This document shows positions 51,278-61,280 of a DNA stretch of 64,000 nt, one piece after another. The first letter of the stretch is position 1. Each line of letters starts with the position of its first letter. The notes beneath the pieces are model-generated. The model did not search any database, was not told the origin of the DNA, and worked only from the letters and a program-made list of their open reading frames with translations. Source of the DNA: Candidatus Zixiibacteriota bacterium (GTDB taxonomy: Bacteria > Zixibacteria > MSB-5A5 > GN15 > FEB-12); assembly GCA_022571985.1 (NCBI GenBank), contig JACZWU010000005.1, positions 62,001 to 126,000 of the forward strand, given 5' to 3'. A program made the translations under genes and the position numbers.

Positions 51278-52354
51278 ATGGATGCTACAGAAAAATTACT
51301 GAAAGAACTGACCGAAGCCAACGGCGTCTCCGGTTACGAAAAAGATGTTCGTGCTATCATGAAGCGCGAACTTAAGAAAACTACCAAAGAAATCCTGACC
51401 GATAAGCTTGGTTCTATAGTCGGTGTCAAGAAAGGCACCAAGGACGATGTCCGGGTTATGCTGGTCGGGCATATGGACGAAATTGGTTTTATGGTCAAAG
51501 AGATTACAAGCGATGGCTTTATTAAGTTTCTGCCTTTGGGCGGCTGGTGGGGGCACGTCGCTCTGGCTCAGAGAATGCGAATTGTGACCTCAAAAGGTAC
51601 TGTCATCGGTGTCGTTGGCTCTGTACCTCCTCATAATCTACCGCCGGAAGAACGCAAAAAAGTTTTAGAAATAAAAGATATGTTTATAGATGTCGGCGCT
51701 CAAAAAGGCTACGATGTCAGAAAAAAACTTGGCATCAGAGTGGGTGATCCGATAATCCCCGACAGCGATTTTATTATTATGGGTAACCCAAAGATGTATC
51801 TCTCAAAAGCGTTTGACAATCGTGTCGCTTGTGCGATAGCAATTGATGTTATGAAAAAGTTGAAATCTTCGCGTCATCCCAATATCGTTCTGGGCGGTGC
51901 CACTGTACAGGAAGAAGTCGGCCTGCGCGGTGCGGCAACTCTGGCGCATCTCGGGAATCCCGATGTCTGCCTGGTTTGCGATACCGGCATAGCGGTGGAC
52001 ATGCCCCCAAATAGTTACAGCAAAGCCGAACGATTAGGCGGGGGAGCCTCGGTACTGGTTTACGACGCTACTTTGATTCCGAATTTAGGCCTGAGAGATC
52101 TTGTCATAAAAACCGCCGAATCAAAAAAGATTCCTTATCATCTGACCACTATGGAAAAAGGCGGCACTGATGCCGGCCGCATGCACATTACCAGATACGG
52201 TGTGCCCTCGATAGTCATTGGCCCGCCGGTCAGGTATATCCACAGCCACAACGGCATCTTAAATCGCAGCGATTATGATAACACGGTCAAACTGATTACC
52301 GAAGTGATTAAGAGACTTGACAAGAAAACAGTGAAAAGTTTTACCGACGCATAG
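51278..52354 (+). CDS. M42 family metallo-aminopeptidase
   Basis: 358 residues. Zinc sites are clear: VGHMDEIGFMVKEI (His/Asp near 68-70), AFDNRVACAIA (Asp), QEEVGLRGA (catalytic Glu-Glu), CDTGIAVDMP (Asp) and the final His in IHSHNG. M42 (TET-like) aminopeptidases trim peptides in the cytoplasm as large hollow complexes; some were named cellulase M. Ribosome site GAGG. cysS follows by 3 bases. Confidence 0.92.
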   Translation: MDATEKLLKELTEANGVSGYEKDVRAIMKRELKKTTKEILTDKLGSIVGVKKGTKDDVRVMLVGHMDEIGFMVKEITSDGFIKFLPLGGWWGHVALAQRMRIVTSKGTVIGVVGSVPPHNLPPEERKKVLEIKDMFIDVGAQKGYDVRKKLGIRVGDPIIPDSDFIIMGNPKMYLSKAFDNRVACAIAIDVMKKLKSSRHPNIVLGGATVQEEVGLRGAATLAHLGNPDVCLVCDTGIAVDMPPNSYSKAERLGGGASVLVYDATLIPNLGLRDLVIKTAESKKIPYHLTTMEKGGTDAGRMHITRYGVPSIVIGPPVRYIHSHNGILNRSDYDNTVKLITEVIKRLDKKTVKSFTDA

Positions 52355-52357
52355 TCT

Positions 52358-53755
52358 ATGGCCTTACGATTTAAGAACAGCTACAGCAGAAAGGCCGAAG
52401 AGTTTAAGCCTATCGACGAGGGCAAGGTGCGAATGTACACCTGTGGCCCGACAGTCTATCTTTTTGCCCATATCGGAAATTTCCGGACATTTATTTTCGA
52501 GGATCTGCTTCGGCGCTATCTTAAGTATAAAGGCTACCAGGTAACGCAGGTGATGAATATCACCGATATCGATGACAAAATTATCCGTGACTCACAAAAA
52601 GAAGGTAAAGGTCTTAAAGAATTTACAGAGCCGTACACCAAAGCTTTTTTTGAAGATATCGACGTACTCGGAATCGAACGGGTGGAGCACTATCCGCATG
52701 CCACGGCATATATTAATCAGATGGTCGAGATTGTCAAAAAGTTGGTTGATAACGGCCTGGCTTATGAAATCAAAGGTAATTATTATTTCAAAATTTCAGC
52801 ATTTAAAGACTATGGCAAATTAGCCCATCTGGATATGGATGGTCTCAAACCGGGCGCGCGTGTGGCTTCAGACGAATATGAGAAAGAATCGGTCTCAGAT
52901 TTTGCCCTCTGGAAAGCCTGGGACGAAAAGGACGGCAGTATTTTCTGGGAGACAGATATTGGCAAAGGTCGCCCGGGCTGGCATCTGGAATGCTCGGCCA
53001 TGTCGATGGAAATTCTCGGCGAGCATTTTGATATTCACACCGGCGGAGTGGACAATATGTTTCCGCATCATGAAAATGAGATTGCCCAGTCCGAAGGCGC
53101 CACCGGTCAGAAATTTGTCAACTACTGGTTGCACAGCGAGTATCTGATTGTCGAAGGCAAAAAGATGTCAAAATCGCTGGGAAATTATTACACTCTGCGC
53201 GATGTCTTAGATAAAGGCTACTCCGGCAAAGCCGTGCGCTATGCTTTAATATCCACCCACTATCGTCAGCAGCTGAACTTTACTTTTGAAGGACTTGATG
53301 CCGCCCGCAACTCGCTTGAGCGCTATAACGACTTTATTGCTAATCTCAAAAGTTACCAGGGTGGCGAGTCTGATGGCACCGCTTCAGAAATAATTAAAAA
53401 AGCCAAAACAGATTTTGAGAATGCGCTTGACGACGATTTAAATATTTCTGCTGCGCTGGCAGCGGTCTTTGATTTGATAAGGGAAATCAACCGGCTCAAG
53501 GCTGAAAATAAATTATCCGCCGAAGAGCGCGACTCTGCTCTTGAGCTTGTCGCCCGGTTTGACACAGTCCTGAATTTCAGAACCGAATCAGGCGGCTCTT
53601 TGGATGAACGAGTTGAAACCCTAATCGAAGAGCGCAATCAGGCCAGAGCCGGCAAAGATTTCGCTACTTCCGATAAAATCCGCGACCAGCTGCTTGAAAT
53701 GGGCATTATCCTCGAAGACACCCCCCAGGGCGTCAGGTGGAAGAAGAAGGTTTGA
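52358..53755 (+). CDS. cysS: Cysteinyl-tRNA synthetase
   Basis: 465 residues, class I. MYTCGPTVYLFAHIGNFRTFIFEDLLRR gives the zinc Cys and the HIGH-like HIGN motif; WHLECSAMS and HHENEIAQSE supply other zinc ligands; KKMSKSLGN is the KMSKS loop. The C-terminal helical region (about 340-460) recognises the tRNA. ispDF and cysS are often neighbours; four genes lie between them here. Confidence 0.96.
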   Translation: MALRFKNSYSRKAEEFKPIDEGKVRMYTCGPTVYLFAHIGNFRTFIFEDLLRRYLKYKGYQVTQVMNITDIDDKIIRDSQKEGKGLKEFTEPYTKAFFEDIDVLGIERVEHYPHATAYINQMVEIVKKLVDNGLAYEIKGNYYFKISAFKDYGKLAHLDMDGLKPGARVASDEYEKESVSDFALWKAWDEKDGSIFWETDIGKGRPGWHLECSAMSMEILGEHFDIHTGGVDNMFPHHENEIAQSEGATGQKFVNYWLHSEYLIVEGKKMSKSLGNYYTLRDVLDKGYSGKAVRYALISTHYRQQLNFTFEGLDAARNSLERYNDFIANLKSYQGGESDGTASEIIKKAKTDFENALDDDLNISAALAAVFDLIREINRLKAENKLSAEERDSALELVARFDTVLNFRTESGGSLDERVETLIEERNQARAGKDFATSDKIRDQLLEMGIILEDTPQGVRWKKKV

Positions 53756-53767
53756 ATACACGACACC

Positions 53768-54796
53768 TCATCTGGGATTAAAGATTTTCCCAATTGCAAT
53801 TGAATTGTCTTGAAATAGCTGACTAATGAAGCTGAATTTATTTGGGAGCTCATTCGGGAATCTTGTAATGTACACAATTTCTTGATTCGCAAACTGTTCT
53901 AGCAATTCATTGATATTAATTAAGATCTGTATTCTCGTAGTGTCTTCAATTGAATTGGAAATCAAGTTGTAGAAATCGTAATTTCCAAATCTCCACTTTC
54001 CAGATGGCATAAATTTGACGAACGGTTTTTCTTCAAAATGCGGAATTCTTTTTGAAAGAGTAACTATTGTACTATCTTTGTATTGAATCAATAAAGTATT
54101 TTCATCTTCAATTACTGTATCTACTTCATTTGAGTTTATTACTAAAATAGTGTCGTTGAAATTCTTGATAGAATCGAGAATTGGGGCATATGCATTTTTT
54201 GTTGAACCAAAATAATGGTTAATCGAAAAGCCAAATTCTCTACCGTAAATTTTGTATTTTACAACAGGCATCAAACGGGAGAACTTCGTAAGATTGTACT
54301 TCCTAAAATCCGCTTCGAGCGGAATAATTGGCCTTATATAACTGGTACGTCCATAACCCAATCCCAAAGAAAAAGTCTGATGTATGTCATCTGAAGATTT
54401 AGAGTACATAGCACCGAGTTCAAAGTAGGGATTTCTCTGAAAGCCCCAGAATAGATTCAAATGTCCATAGAAAGCCCAACGAGAATTAACTTTCTTTGGT
54501 TGATAATTTACGTAAGTCAAATGAGATATCAGAAATGGGAAGTTTGTATTAACGCCCAAGTTTTGACTCTTACCAATACCTATGTATGCATTAAAATCCG
54601 GTATTACTGTCGGCGGATCCAGACCGTTTAAGCCATAGTGCCACGTTATAGAAAGTTGCCACTGACGCTTATCAAGTGGCTCATGAGGTACAAAATGATG
54701 TGCTGTGCCGCAGGATTGGCAGATTATTGCTACTATAATGACCAGAGGAATCAAAAGAGCTGAGAACTTTACTTTCCCTGTTGGAACGAATCTCAT
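53768..54796 (-). CDS. Predicted lipoprotein, unknown function
   Basis: 342 residues, ATG 54796 with GGAAG upstream. An N-terminal hydrophobic segment ends in IICQSCGT, a plausible lipobox (Cys near 29). The mature chain is beta-rich with aromatic alternations (WQLSITWHYGLNG, YIGIGKSQNLGV, RWAFYGHLNLFWGF, FSLGLGYGRTSY, VVKYKIYGREFGFSINHYFG), suggesting a beta-barrel or surface domain, and a charged C-terminal third. It is AT-rich and lies against the strand of cysS, so it is probably accessory. No domain is recognised. Confidence 0.65.
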   Translation of the reverse strand: MRFVPTGKVKFSALLIPLVIIVAIICQSCGTAHHFVPHEPLDKRQWQLSITWHYGLNGLDPPTVIPDFNAYIGIGKSQNLGVNTNFPFLISHLTYVNYQPKKVNSRWAFYGHLNLFWGFQRNPYFELGAMYSKSSDDIHQTFSLGLGYGRTSYIRPIIPLEADFRKYNLTKFSRLMPVVKYKIYGREFGFSINHYFGSTKNAYAPILDSIKNFNDTILVINSNEVDTVIEDENTLLIQYKDSTIVTLSKRIPHFEEKPFVKFMPSGKWRFGNYDFYNLISNSIEDTTRIQILININELLEQFANQEIVYITRFPNELPNKFSFISQLFQDNSIAIGKIFNPR

Positions 54797-54957
54797 AATG
54801 CTTCCAATCTACTTTCTCATTTTACTCATATGCAACAATATCTTTCCATTTAACAGGTGTTGACTAGTGATACCACCCATAAATTCTACTCGAAGAGCTC
54901 TCTTTTCTTGACAAACCTGCCGAAAAGCTATTGAATAGTGGCCTGTTAAACAGTTGG

Positions 54958-55025
54958 GTAGGTCAGGGGTCTTGCTCTCCTGACTTCTATATCAATTTGT
55001 CAGGACCGCAAGGGTCCTGACCTAC
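54958..55025 (-). repeat. 68-bp palindromic element, copy 2 (terminal GTAGGTCAGG / CCTGACCTAC)
   Basis: Bounded by a perfect 10-bp inverted repeat, GTAGGTCAGG (54958-54967) and CCTGACCTAC (55016-55025), with an internal GTCAGGACCgcaaGGGTCCTGAC hairpin and an AGGGGTCTTGCTCTCCTGAC hairpin. It is the inverted relative of 36400-36466. It ends 29 bases before tRNA-Thr. Confidence 0.7.
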
Positions 55026-55054
55026 GGAATAGTGGACTGTTAACGCAAATGTCA

Positions 55055-55127
<73 letters not shown>

Positions 55128-55138
55128 CTTAAAATTGA

Positions 55139-55163
55139 AGTGGGCGGCAGATGTCCTCCTCTG
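55139..55163. repeat. GTGGGCGGCAGATGTCCTCCTCTGCC repeat fragment
   Basis: Directly after tRNA-Thr lies a GTGGGCGGC-type unit like those at 4727, 25954 and 36932. No integrase is nearby, so there is no sign of an island at this tRNA. Confidence 0.5.
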
Positions 55164-55251
55164 CCCCAGCGCGTAATTTTGGTACTCCCCTAAATAAAAC
55201 CCCCTATTCTGCCGTAAAGCTAATAGATAAGCCTTTTTATCACAAACTATT

Positions 55252-56211
55252 ATGGTTACTGTCGAAGCATACGGAATTACTAAAGTCTTTTCAGGCAAGA
55301 AGCACAAAAAAGCCGTGGTTGCGCTTGATGCCGTGGATCTGGCTGTGCCGCAAGGGGAAGTCTACGGCCTCTTAGGCGATAACGGCGCCGGCAAAAGCAC
55401 TCTCTTTAAGACTTTCTTTGGGCTGGTCAAACCGGACTCCGGTGAGATTTTTATCAACGGGCATATTCCTTCGAGCGCTTTCTCTCGCTCAAATGTTGGC
55501 TACCTTCCGCAAAACCCCAAATTCCCCGGTCATCTTACAGCCAGACAATTACTGCTCCTGACGGGATATTTGTACGATATGAACGACAGGGACTTACGAG
55601 AAAGAATTGATGGGTTACTTAAGACGGTCGGGCTTCATCACTGGCCGACTCTTAAGATTAAAAAATTCTCCAAAGGGCTGACTCAAAAAGTTGGCCTGGC
55701 GCAGGCTTTGATTTCCGACCCGGATCTGCTGATTCTCGATGAGCCGTTTGAGGGACTCGATGACAAGGACAAGCCTGAGCTGATGAAAGTAATTGATAAG
55801 GTTCGCTCCGAATCCAAGACTATTCTGATAAGCTCTCCTTTTCGTTCCGACGTAGAATCACTGGCCGACAGAATCGGCATTATGAAAAAGGGAAGAATCG
55901 TACAGACTATTGAGATGAATGTCTTGAGAGAAGAAGAAAAGTGCATGTTTGAAATCGAGGCCGGCATGGGCGGCAAAGTAGTAGATATACCTGCTGAAAT
56001 CGGGATAAAGCTCAGAGTTTCCACCACCAACATGGTGGTAGAGCTGGTTGACGAAGAGAAGATTAACTACGTAATCGACCAAATTCGCAAGATGGGCATC
56101 AGTATCAGGTCGATTAAACCGCTAAAGACAAAGCTTGAGCAGTCGCTATATCGCAATATCAAGACGACCGTAGAACCAGAGCCAGAGTCAAACTCAGAGG
56201 TGGCAGTCTGA
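55252..56211 (+). CDS. ABC transporter ATP-binding protein (ABC-2 type exporter)
   Basis: 319 residues. Walker A GDNGAGKST (about 42-50), Q-loop GYLPQNPKF, signature FSKGLTQKVGLAQAL, Walker B LLILDEPFEGLDD, and a C-terminal about 90-residue domain as in DrrA/NatA/CcmA-type subunits of ABC-2 exporters. The signature is the degenerate SKG form. It is coupled to the permease by a 1-base overlap. Substrate is unknown. Confidence 0.9.
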   Translation: MVTVEAYGITKVFSGKKHKKAVVALDAVDLAVPQGEVYGLLGDNGAGKSTLFKTFFGLVKPDSGEIFINGHIPSSAFSRSNVGYLPQNPKFPGHLTARQLLLLTGYLYDMNDRDLRERIDGLLKTVGLHHWPTLKIKKFSKGLTQKVGLAQALISDPDLLILDEPFEGLDDKDKPELMKVIDKVRSESKTILISSPFRSDVESLADRIGIMKKGRIVQTIEMNVLREEEKCMFEIEAGMGGKVVDIPAEIGIKLRVSTTNMVVELVDEEKINYVIDQIRKMGISIRSIKPLKTKLEQSLYRNIKTTVEPEPESNSEVAV

Positions 56212-56981
56212 TGGGCATATTTAAAGAAACCCTGCTTGAATTTTTTGATAGAAAACAGCATCTGGCCGGGATGGTGGTAACAGTTTTGGGGCTGCTGTTG
56301 ATTTATTTGGGACTCTCCAAAAGACTTGATCTGGTGGACAATAATCTGGATACAGCTGCCAACGTGACGGTTTTTGCCATCGGCGCTCTACAGACATTTG
56401 TCTCGCTGATGGTGCTGCTGGCGGCAGTTTCAACCATCTTTCTATTCACCAAACTCTCGCGGAAAGGTCAGGTCGAATATTATCTCTCCAAGCCAATTAC
56501 CAGAGGCAGTTTTTTCTTAAGTAAGCTGTTCAGCATTTATTTCATTTATGCTATAGCTTTAACCGCGCTTTGTTCGATGGTGGGCATTGAACTTATCGGA
56601 CTGGGGGTAATCAGTCTTGCACAATTTGGCTATGTATTAAGCGTAAATCTGATATCATTTGGTATCTGGATGAGCGTCATGCTGTTTGTAGGAATGTTGA
56701 CTAAGTCTGTAACATATTGCTTTGCTTCTCTGGCGGCTGTCTGGGTCGGACAACTGGTTCTGACAGGGAGGGAGAGCTGGAGCGCTGGCGAGCAGTTTGG
56801 CCGCTACCTGCTTGACACCATCTACTATATTTTGCCGAATACGAGCGAAATGGGGCAGATGGCACAGCTACTGGCCACCGGGCAAGCGGTCAGCAGCTGG
56901 CTGCCAGTTATGACATCGGTGGTGCTGCTGCTGCTGCTTATCTACACCAGCAAAAGCAGATTTCAGCGCCTTGATTTTTAA
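56211..56981 (+). CDS. ABC-2 type permease
   Basis: 256 residues with six hydrophobic helices (about 19-36, 50-78, 100-123, 128-155, 158-178, 232-248). YYLSKPITRGSFFLSKLFSIYFIYAI matches the substrate-membrane loop of ABC-2 permeases. It pairs with the ATPase gene upstream. Its ATG shares one base with that gene's TGA. Confidence 0.85.
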   Translation: MGIFKETLLEFFDRKQHLAGMVVTVLGLLLIYLGLSKRLDLVDNNLDTAANVTVFAIGALQTFVSLMVLLAAVSTIFLFTKLSRKGQVEYYLSKPITRGSFFLSKLFSIYFIYAIALTALCSMVGIELIGLGVISLAQFGYVLSVNLISFGIWMSVMLFVGMLTKSVTYCFASLAAVWVGQLVLTGRESWSAGEQFGRYLLDTIYYILPNTSEMGQMAQLLATGQAVSSWLPVMTSVVLLLLLIYTSKSRFQRLDF

Positions 56982-57036
56982 GAATCCATAAATTCTTCAT
57001 TGCCATTTCAGCAAATTTTCGATAATATGAATTGGT

Positions 57037-57558
57037 ATGTCTGAGACTAAAGATATTAAGTCAATTTTGGAGCCTCTGAGAATCGCTCTTCAATTAGAGA
57101 TTGAAGGCAAACAGTTTTTCTTAGAAGCTGCCTCGACCACCAAAAGCCGTCTGGCCCGCCAGACATTTGAGTTTTTGGCCGCTGAAGAAGACCGCCATAT
57201 TGAGCAGATTGAAAATATGTGCAAGTCTGTTGAAGGGACCGACGGCAAAGATTTGCTCGATGCCGGTGTATCCGATGCCGACCAGAAACTGGTCGATTTT
57301 AATAATAAGTTAGCAGAGTTAAAAGATGAGATTGCTGCTGCCGAAGATGACACCTCGGCCTACAGGATGGCTCTCAAATTTGAAAACGGCGCCGAAGAGT
57401 TCTACGAAAAAATGATGAACGAAAGCGACAACCCCAGAGTCAAAAAATTCTACAAGTGGCTTATCGAAGAAGAAGAGATGCATTCCCGGCTTCTAAAGTC
57501 GTGTATCAAATTCATAGACAATCCGGCTGACTGGTTTAAATCGCACAAGCCGGGATAG
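57037..57558 (+). CDS. Rubrerythrin-like diiron protein without rubredoxin domain
   Basis: 173 residues, four-helix bundle. Two E...E-x2-H sites are visible: LQLEIEGKQFF with EEDRHIEQI, and LKFENGAEEFY with EEEMHSRLL. These match rubrerythrin-type diiron proteins that reduce peroxide or oxygen. The C-terminal rubredoxin domain is missing, so electrons must come from another protein. It is monocistronic. Confidence 0.88.
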   Translation: MSETKDIKSILEPLRIALQLEIEGKQFFLEAASTTKSRLARQTFEFLAAEEDRHIEQIENMCKSVEGTDGKDLLDAGVSDADQKLVDFNNKLAELKDEIAAAEDDTSAYRMALKFENGAEEFYEKMMNESDNPRVKKFYKWLIEEEEMHSRLLKSCIKFIDNPADWFKSHKPG

Positions 57559-57696
57559 TGATTCTGTTTGCTTTACTGCCTTTTCACAAAACAAATTTCA
57601 CGTCTTTCTAAAATCTGATGCAACTGCTTTACAATAGCTAAAATTACGTCTATATTTTTTGTCTGGCTGAACTAAAAATAAAGGAGCAAAAATCCG

Positions 57697-59064
57697 ATGA
57701 CTGCTTTCGAATATCTAAAAAATTCCGAAAAACAACGCACCAATGAACTTCTTCAATTTTTGAGCTTTGCCTCGGTTTCGGCTCAATCCAAACATAACAA
57801 AGATGTGGCAGCCTGTGCCGACTGGCTGAAAGCTCATCTGACAAAAATAGGATTTAAGACCAAACTTTACTCGACCAAAGGGCATCCGGTCATCTTCGCC
57901 GAATATTTTGTAGATAAAAAACTACCGACCGTTTTGTACTATGGTCACTACGACGTTCAGCCACCGGAACCGCTTGATCTCTGGAAAACTCCACCGTTTC
58001 AACCTGACATTCGCGACGGTTATTTTTACGCTCGCGGCGCGACCGATGACAAGGGCCAGACTTTCACCCATATCAAGGGCCTTGAAGCTATAATCAAGAC
58101 AACTGGGACGCTGCCAATAAACGTCAAGTTTATGATTGAAGGTGAAGAAGAGATTGCTTCTGCTAACCTTCCTGCCTTTATGAAGAAAAACAAGAAACTC
58201 TTAAAAGCTGATATATGTGTTGTCTCTGACACCGCTCAGTTTAACAAAACAACTCCGGCCGTTACTTTTGGTCTGCGCGGGATTTCTCCGGCGGAACTTT
58301 TTGTCTATGGTCCCAATCGGGATGTCCATTCCGGCTCTTTTGGCGGCTCTATTACAAATCCGGCCATTGCCTTGTGCCAGATGATAGGGCAGCTGCACGA
58401 CAAAAATGGCAGAATAACTGTTCCGGGATTTTACAAGGATATCAAGCCGGCTTCCAAATGGGAGAGAAATCAGTTCAAAAAATTGCCTCACAGTGATGCC
58501 AAATATATGAAGTCGCTGGGAGTGCCAGCCTTGTTTGGAGAAAAAGGCTACACCACGCTCGAGCGTATATGGATAAGGCCGACTCTTGAAATCAATGGGA
58601 TAACTTCGGGCTATCAGGGCGAAGGCAGCAAGACTATCATACCGTCTTTCGCATCCTGCAAAATCACCATGCGGCTGGTGCCTGATATGGACCCTGATGA
58701 TGTCGCCAATAAACTTGAGAAGTACCTCAAAAAAATTGCGCCGAAATCTGTCAGAATTAAACTCAACAAGTCTCCCGGCGGCAAGGGTGTCAATGTACCC
58801 ACCGATGGCCCCTGGCTTGAGGCGGCGGCAAGCGCTATCAAAACCGGATTTGGCAAAACTCCGGTGTTTATGAAAGAGGGCGGCTCAATTCCGGTGGTTA
58901 CTGATTTCAAAGATTTGCTCGGGCTGGATACTTTGTTAATCGGATTTGCCCAGCATGATGATAACATTCATTCTCCAAACGAGCGGTTCCGTATTGTAGA
59001 TTTCGAAAGAGGCTGCAAAACCGGCGCTGCTCTGCCAACAGAACTGAGCAAGGTTAAAGCGTGA
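57697..59064 (+). CDS. M20 family dipeptidase
   Basis: 455 residues. Metal-site motifs: YYGHYDVQPPEPLDLW (His/Asp), ARGATDDKGQ (Asp), EGEEEIASANLP (Glu-Glu catalytic pair), VVSDTAQF (Asp) and a final His in GFAQHDDNIHSPNER. A dimerisation lid domain occupies about 210-330. M20 dipeptidases of this length (PepV/CNDP-like) act on dipeptides in the cytoplasm. Ribosome site AAAGGAG. The EamA gene overlaps the stop by 4 bases. Confidence 0.93.
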   Translation: MTAFEYLKNSEKQRTNELLQFLSFASVSAQSKHNKDVAACADWLKAHLTKIGFKTKLYSTKGHPVIFAEYFVDKKLPTVLYYGHYDVQPPEPLDLWKTPPFQPDIRDGYFYARGATDDKGQTFTHIKGLEAIIKTTGTLPINVKFMIEGEEEIASANLPAFMKKNKKLLKADICVVSDTAQFNKTTPAVTFGLRGISPAELFVYGPNRDVHSGSFGGSITNPAIALCQMIGQLHDKNGRITVPGFYKDIKPASKWERNQFKKLPHSDAKYMKSLGVPALFGEKGYTTLERIWIRPTLEINGITSGYQGEGSKTIIPSFASCKITMRLVPDMDPDDVANKLEKYLKKIAPKSVRIKLNKSPGGKGVNVPTDGPWLEAAASAIKTGFGKTPVFMKEGGSIPVVTDFKDLLGLDTLLIGFAQHDDNIHSPNERFRIVDFERGCKTGAALPTELSKVKA

Positions 59065-60005
59065 GCCAATCGCCCGACTCAGGCGGGCGCGAAATCAAAT
59101 CAACCGTCGCTGAGCCAGAGCATAACTCTGCCGCAAAAATCTCTACTGGTTTTGTTGTGGGAGTTCTTGTCTTTCAGCAGACCATGGCGGCGCTGGCTTT
59201 TCCGATCAGTAAATACGGCCTGGAGATTATTGAACCGTTCGCATTTGGCTTTTATCGTTTCATAATTTCATCGCTGGTCCTTCTGGCCATAAACAGATTC
59301 TTAAATCATTCCGTCCGAATCGAAAAAAAAGATTACTGGAAAATCTGGGGACTGGGTATTTTAATTATTCCGCTGAATCAGCTGGCTTTTTTATACGGGC
59401 AGTCGCTGACGTCGTCCGGGCATGGGGCAATTCTATTTGCCACCACGCCGGTCTGGATTTTTCTTATAGCTCAGTTTATCTTAAGAGAAAAGCTGATTGT
59501 CAGGCGGGCTATTGGAATTGTTATAGCTGTTATCGGAGTGATTGTGTTAATGACAGGCGGGGCGGTGGAACTGGGCACCGAATATCTATACGGCGACTTG
59601 CTAATACTCTTAGCTGTCTTGACCTGGGCCTTTTATACGGTTTTCGGCAAAGAACTCGTCCGCAAATACGGAGCGCTGCGCATTACGGCTTACGCCTTAT
59701 CGTCGGGAACACTATTGTATCTGCCGTTCGGTGCATACTTTGCCAGCCAGCTCGACTACGCCGCTGTCAGCCTGGGCGGCTGGATGACAGTATTGTACAT
59801 GGCTATCGGGACTTCGGTTATTGCCTATGGTTTATGGTACTGGGCGTTGAAATATATGGACGCTTCACGAATGGCGGTTTTCCATAATATTCAGCCGGTG
59901 GTTGCGACTATCGTAGCTTTTTTCTGGTTAGGCGAACCGCTGGGAATAGAATTTATAGTCGGCGGAGTGATAGTACTGGGCGGAGTGATTTTAGCAGAGC
60001 TATAA
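59061..60005 (+). CDS. EamA/DMT family transporter
   Basis: 314 residues, ten membrane helices in two EamA repeats (about 35-160 and 180-312). LAFPISKYGLEIIEPFAFGFYRFIISSL, LTSSGHGAILFATTPVWIFLIAQFIL, SVIAYGLWYWALKYMDASRMAVFHNIQPVVATIVAFFWLGEPL are typical. It exports or imports small metabolites. GTG start at 59061 overlaps the M20 gene's stop (GTGA); convergent with the M29 gene by 6 bases. Confidence 0.9.
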   Translation: MSQSPDSGGREIKSTVAEPEHNSAAKISTGFVVGVLVFQQTMAALAFPISKYGLEIIEPFAFGFYRFIISSLVLLAINRFLNHSVRIEKKDYWKIWGLGILIIPLNQLAFLYGQSLTSSGHGAILFATTPVWIFLIAQFILREKLIVRRAIGIVIAVIGVIVLMTGGAVELGTEYLYGDLLILLAVLTWAFYTVFGKELVRKYGALRITAYALSSGTLLYLPFGAYFASQLDYAAVSLGGWMTVLYMAIGTSVIAYGLWYWALKYMDASRMAVFHNIQPVVATIVAFFWLGEPLGIEFIVGGVIVLGGVILAEL

Positions 60006-61136
60006 ATCCTTCGATTTCAGATTCTCTTTCGAAAATGATTTCTCCATCTCAGCATCGGTGAAGACGCCGTCTTTGCGAATCAGCTTATCGTCAAACCAGA
60101 TTTCGCCGCCGCCATACTCGGGACGCTGTATCAAAACTATATCCCAGTGAATCGATGAAGCATTGCCGTTGGGGGCTTCGTCATAACACTGACCGGGCGT
60201 CAAATGAAACGAGCCGGCGATTTTTTCATCAAAGAGGGTGTCTTTCATTGGGTGCAGAATGAAGGGATTGACACCGATAGCAAATTCGCCGACATAGCGG
60301 GCGCCATCGTCAGTATTGAAAATCTTTTCCATTTTATCACTGTGAGCATCGGCGGTCGACTTTATGATTTTGCCGTTTTGGAAAGTCAGCTCGATATTGT
60401 TATATACGTTTCCCTGATAAAGCGAAGGAGTATTATATCTGATGGTGCCGTTAATCGAATCGCGCACCGGGGCAGTATAGACTTCGCCATCGGGGATATT
60501 GCGTTCGCCGTCGCATTTTACACAGGGGATATCTTTGATAGAAAATGTCAAATCGGTGCCGGGGGAGACTAAGCGGACTTTGTCGGTAGCAGACATCAGC
60601 GCAAAAAGTTTGTCCTGCGCTTTGGACATCTTGGCGTAATCGGCGCAGCAGACATCAAAATAGAAATCTTCAAATGCTTCCTGCGAAGTTTCGGCTAATT
60701 GTGCCATGGCGTTGTTAGGGTAGCGCAGCACCACCCATTTTGTGCGCTTCACACGTTCTTCAAGATGGACCGGTTTATAGAAAAGCGAATTGAATTTTTG
60801 AATCTGTTCTTCAGCAATATCGGCCATATCGAACGGGTTGTCTGGACCGCGAAGACCTATATAAGCATCGGCGCGTTTCATCAGTTCAAGATGCAGATCG
60901 GCCTGTTTTTTGAACTGGTCGTCGTCGGCATTTTTGACCCACTGGCGAAGTAGCGACTCATCGTTGTAATACCAGAAAGGGATGCCGCCCTTTTCGGTGG
61001 CGATACGGATAACCTGTTTGCCCAATTCCAGCGTTTCTTTGCCTTTGATCTCAAGGTAGAGAACTTCGCCGGGCTGAAGTTTGACTGAGTATTCGATCAG
61101 TTGACGGGCGAGAACTTCGTTGCGTTTATCTTTCAT
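60000..61136 (-). CDS. M29 family aminopeptidase
   Basis: 378 residues. AmpS/AmpT-like: LARQLIEYSVKLQPGEVLYLEIKG at the start, LRGPDNPFDMADI, GTDLTFSIKDIPCVKCDGERNIPDGEVYTAPVRDSINGTI (metal-binding Glu), EFAIGVNPF (Glu), and NASSIHWDIVL with the His-x-Asp metal ligands. It removes N-terminal residues from peptides. It complements the M42 and M20 peptidases and the OPT transporter in this window. Confidence 0.9.
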   Translation of the reverse strand: MKDKRNEVLARQLIEYSVKLQPGEVLYLEIKGKETLELGKQVIRIATEKGGIPFWYYNDESLLRQWVKNADDDQFKKQADLHLELMKRADAYIGLRGPDNPFDMADIAEEQIQKFNSLFYKPVHLEERVKRTKWVVLRYPNNAMAQLAETSQEAFEDFYFDVCCADYAKMSKAQDKLFALMSATDKVRLVSPGTDLTFSIKDIPCVKCDGERNIPDGEVYTAPVRDSINGTIRYNTPSLYQGNVYNNIELTFQNGKIIKSTADAHSDKMEKIFNTDDGARYVGEFAIGVNPFILHPMKDTLFDEKIAGSFHLTPGQCYDEAPNGNASSIHWDIVLIQRPEYGGGEIWFDDKLIRKDGVFTDAEMEKSFSKENLKSKDL

Positions 61137-61280
61137 TTTATTACTCCAATAATTGAATAATCTCTAACTATTTGCCCTAAGATAAGACAGATAGTTACCT
61201 CGCGCCAGTAGTTCACCACAGCAATTTTGCTTGAGTCTACCCTGCAAAATGCCTTATTTCCATTGTCTATCGAGACAAAT

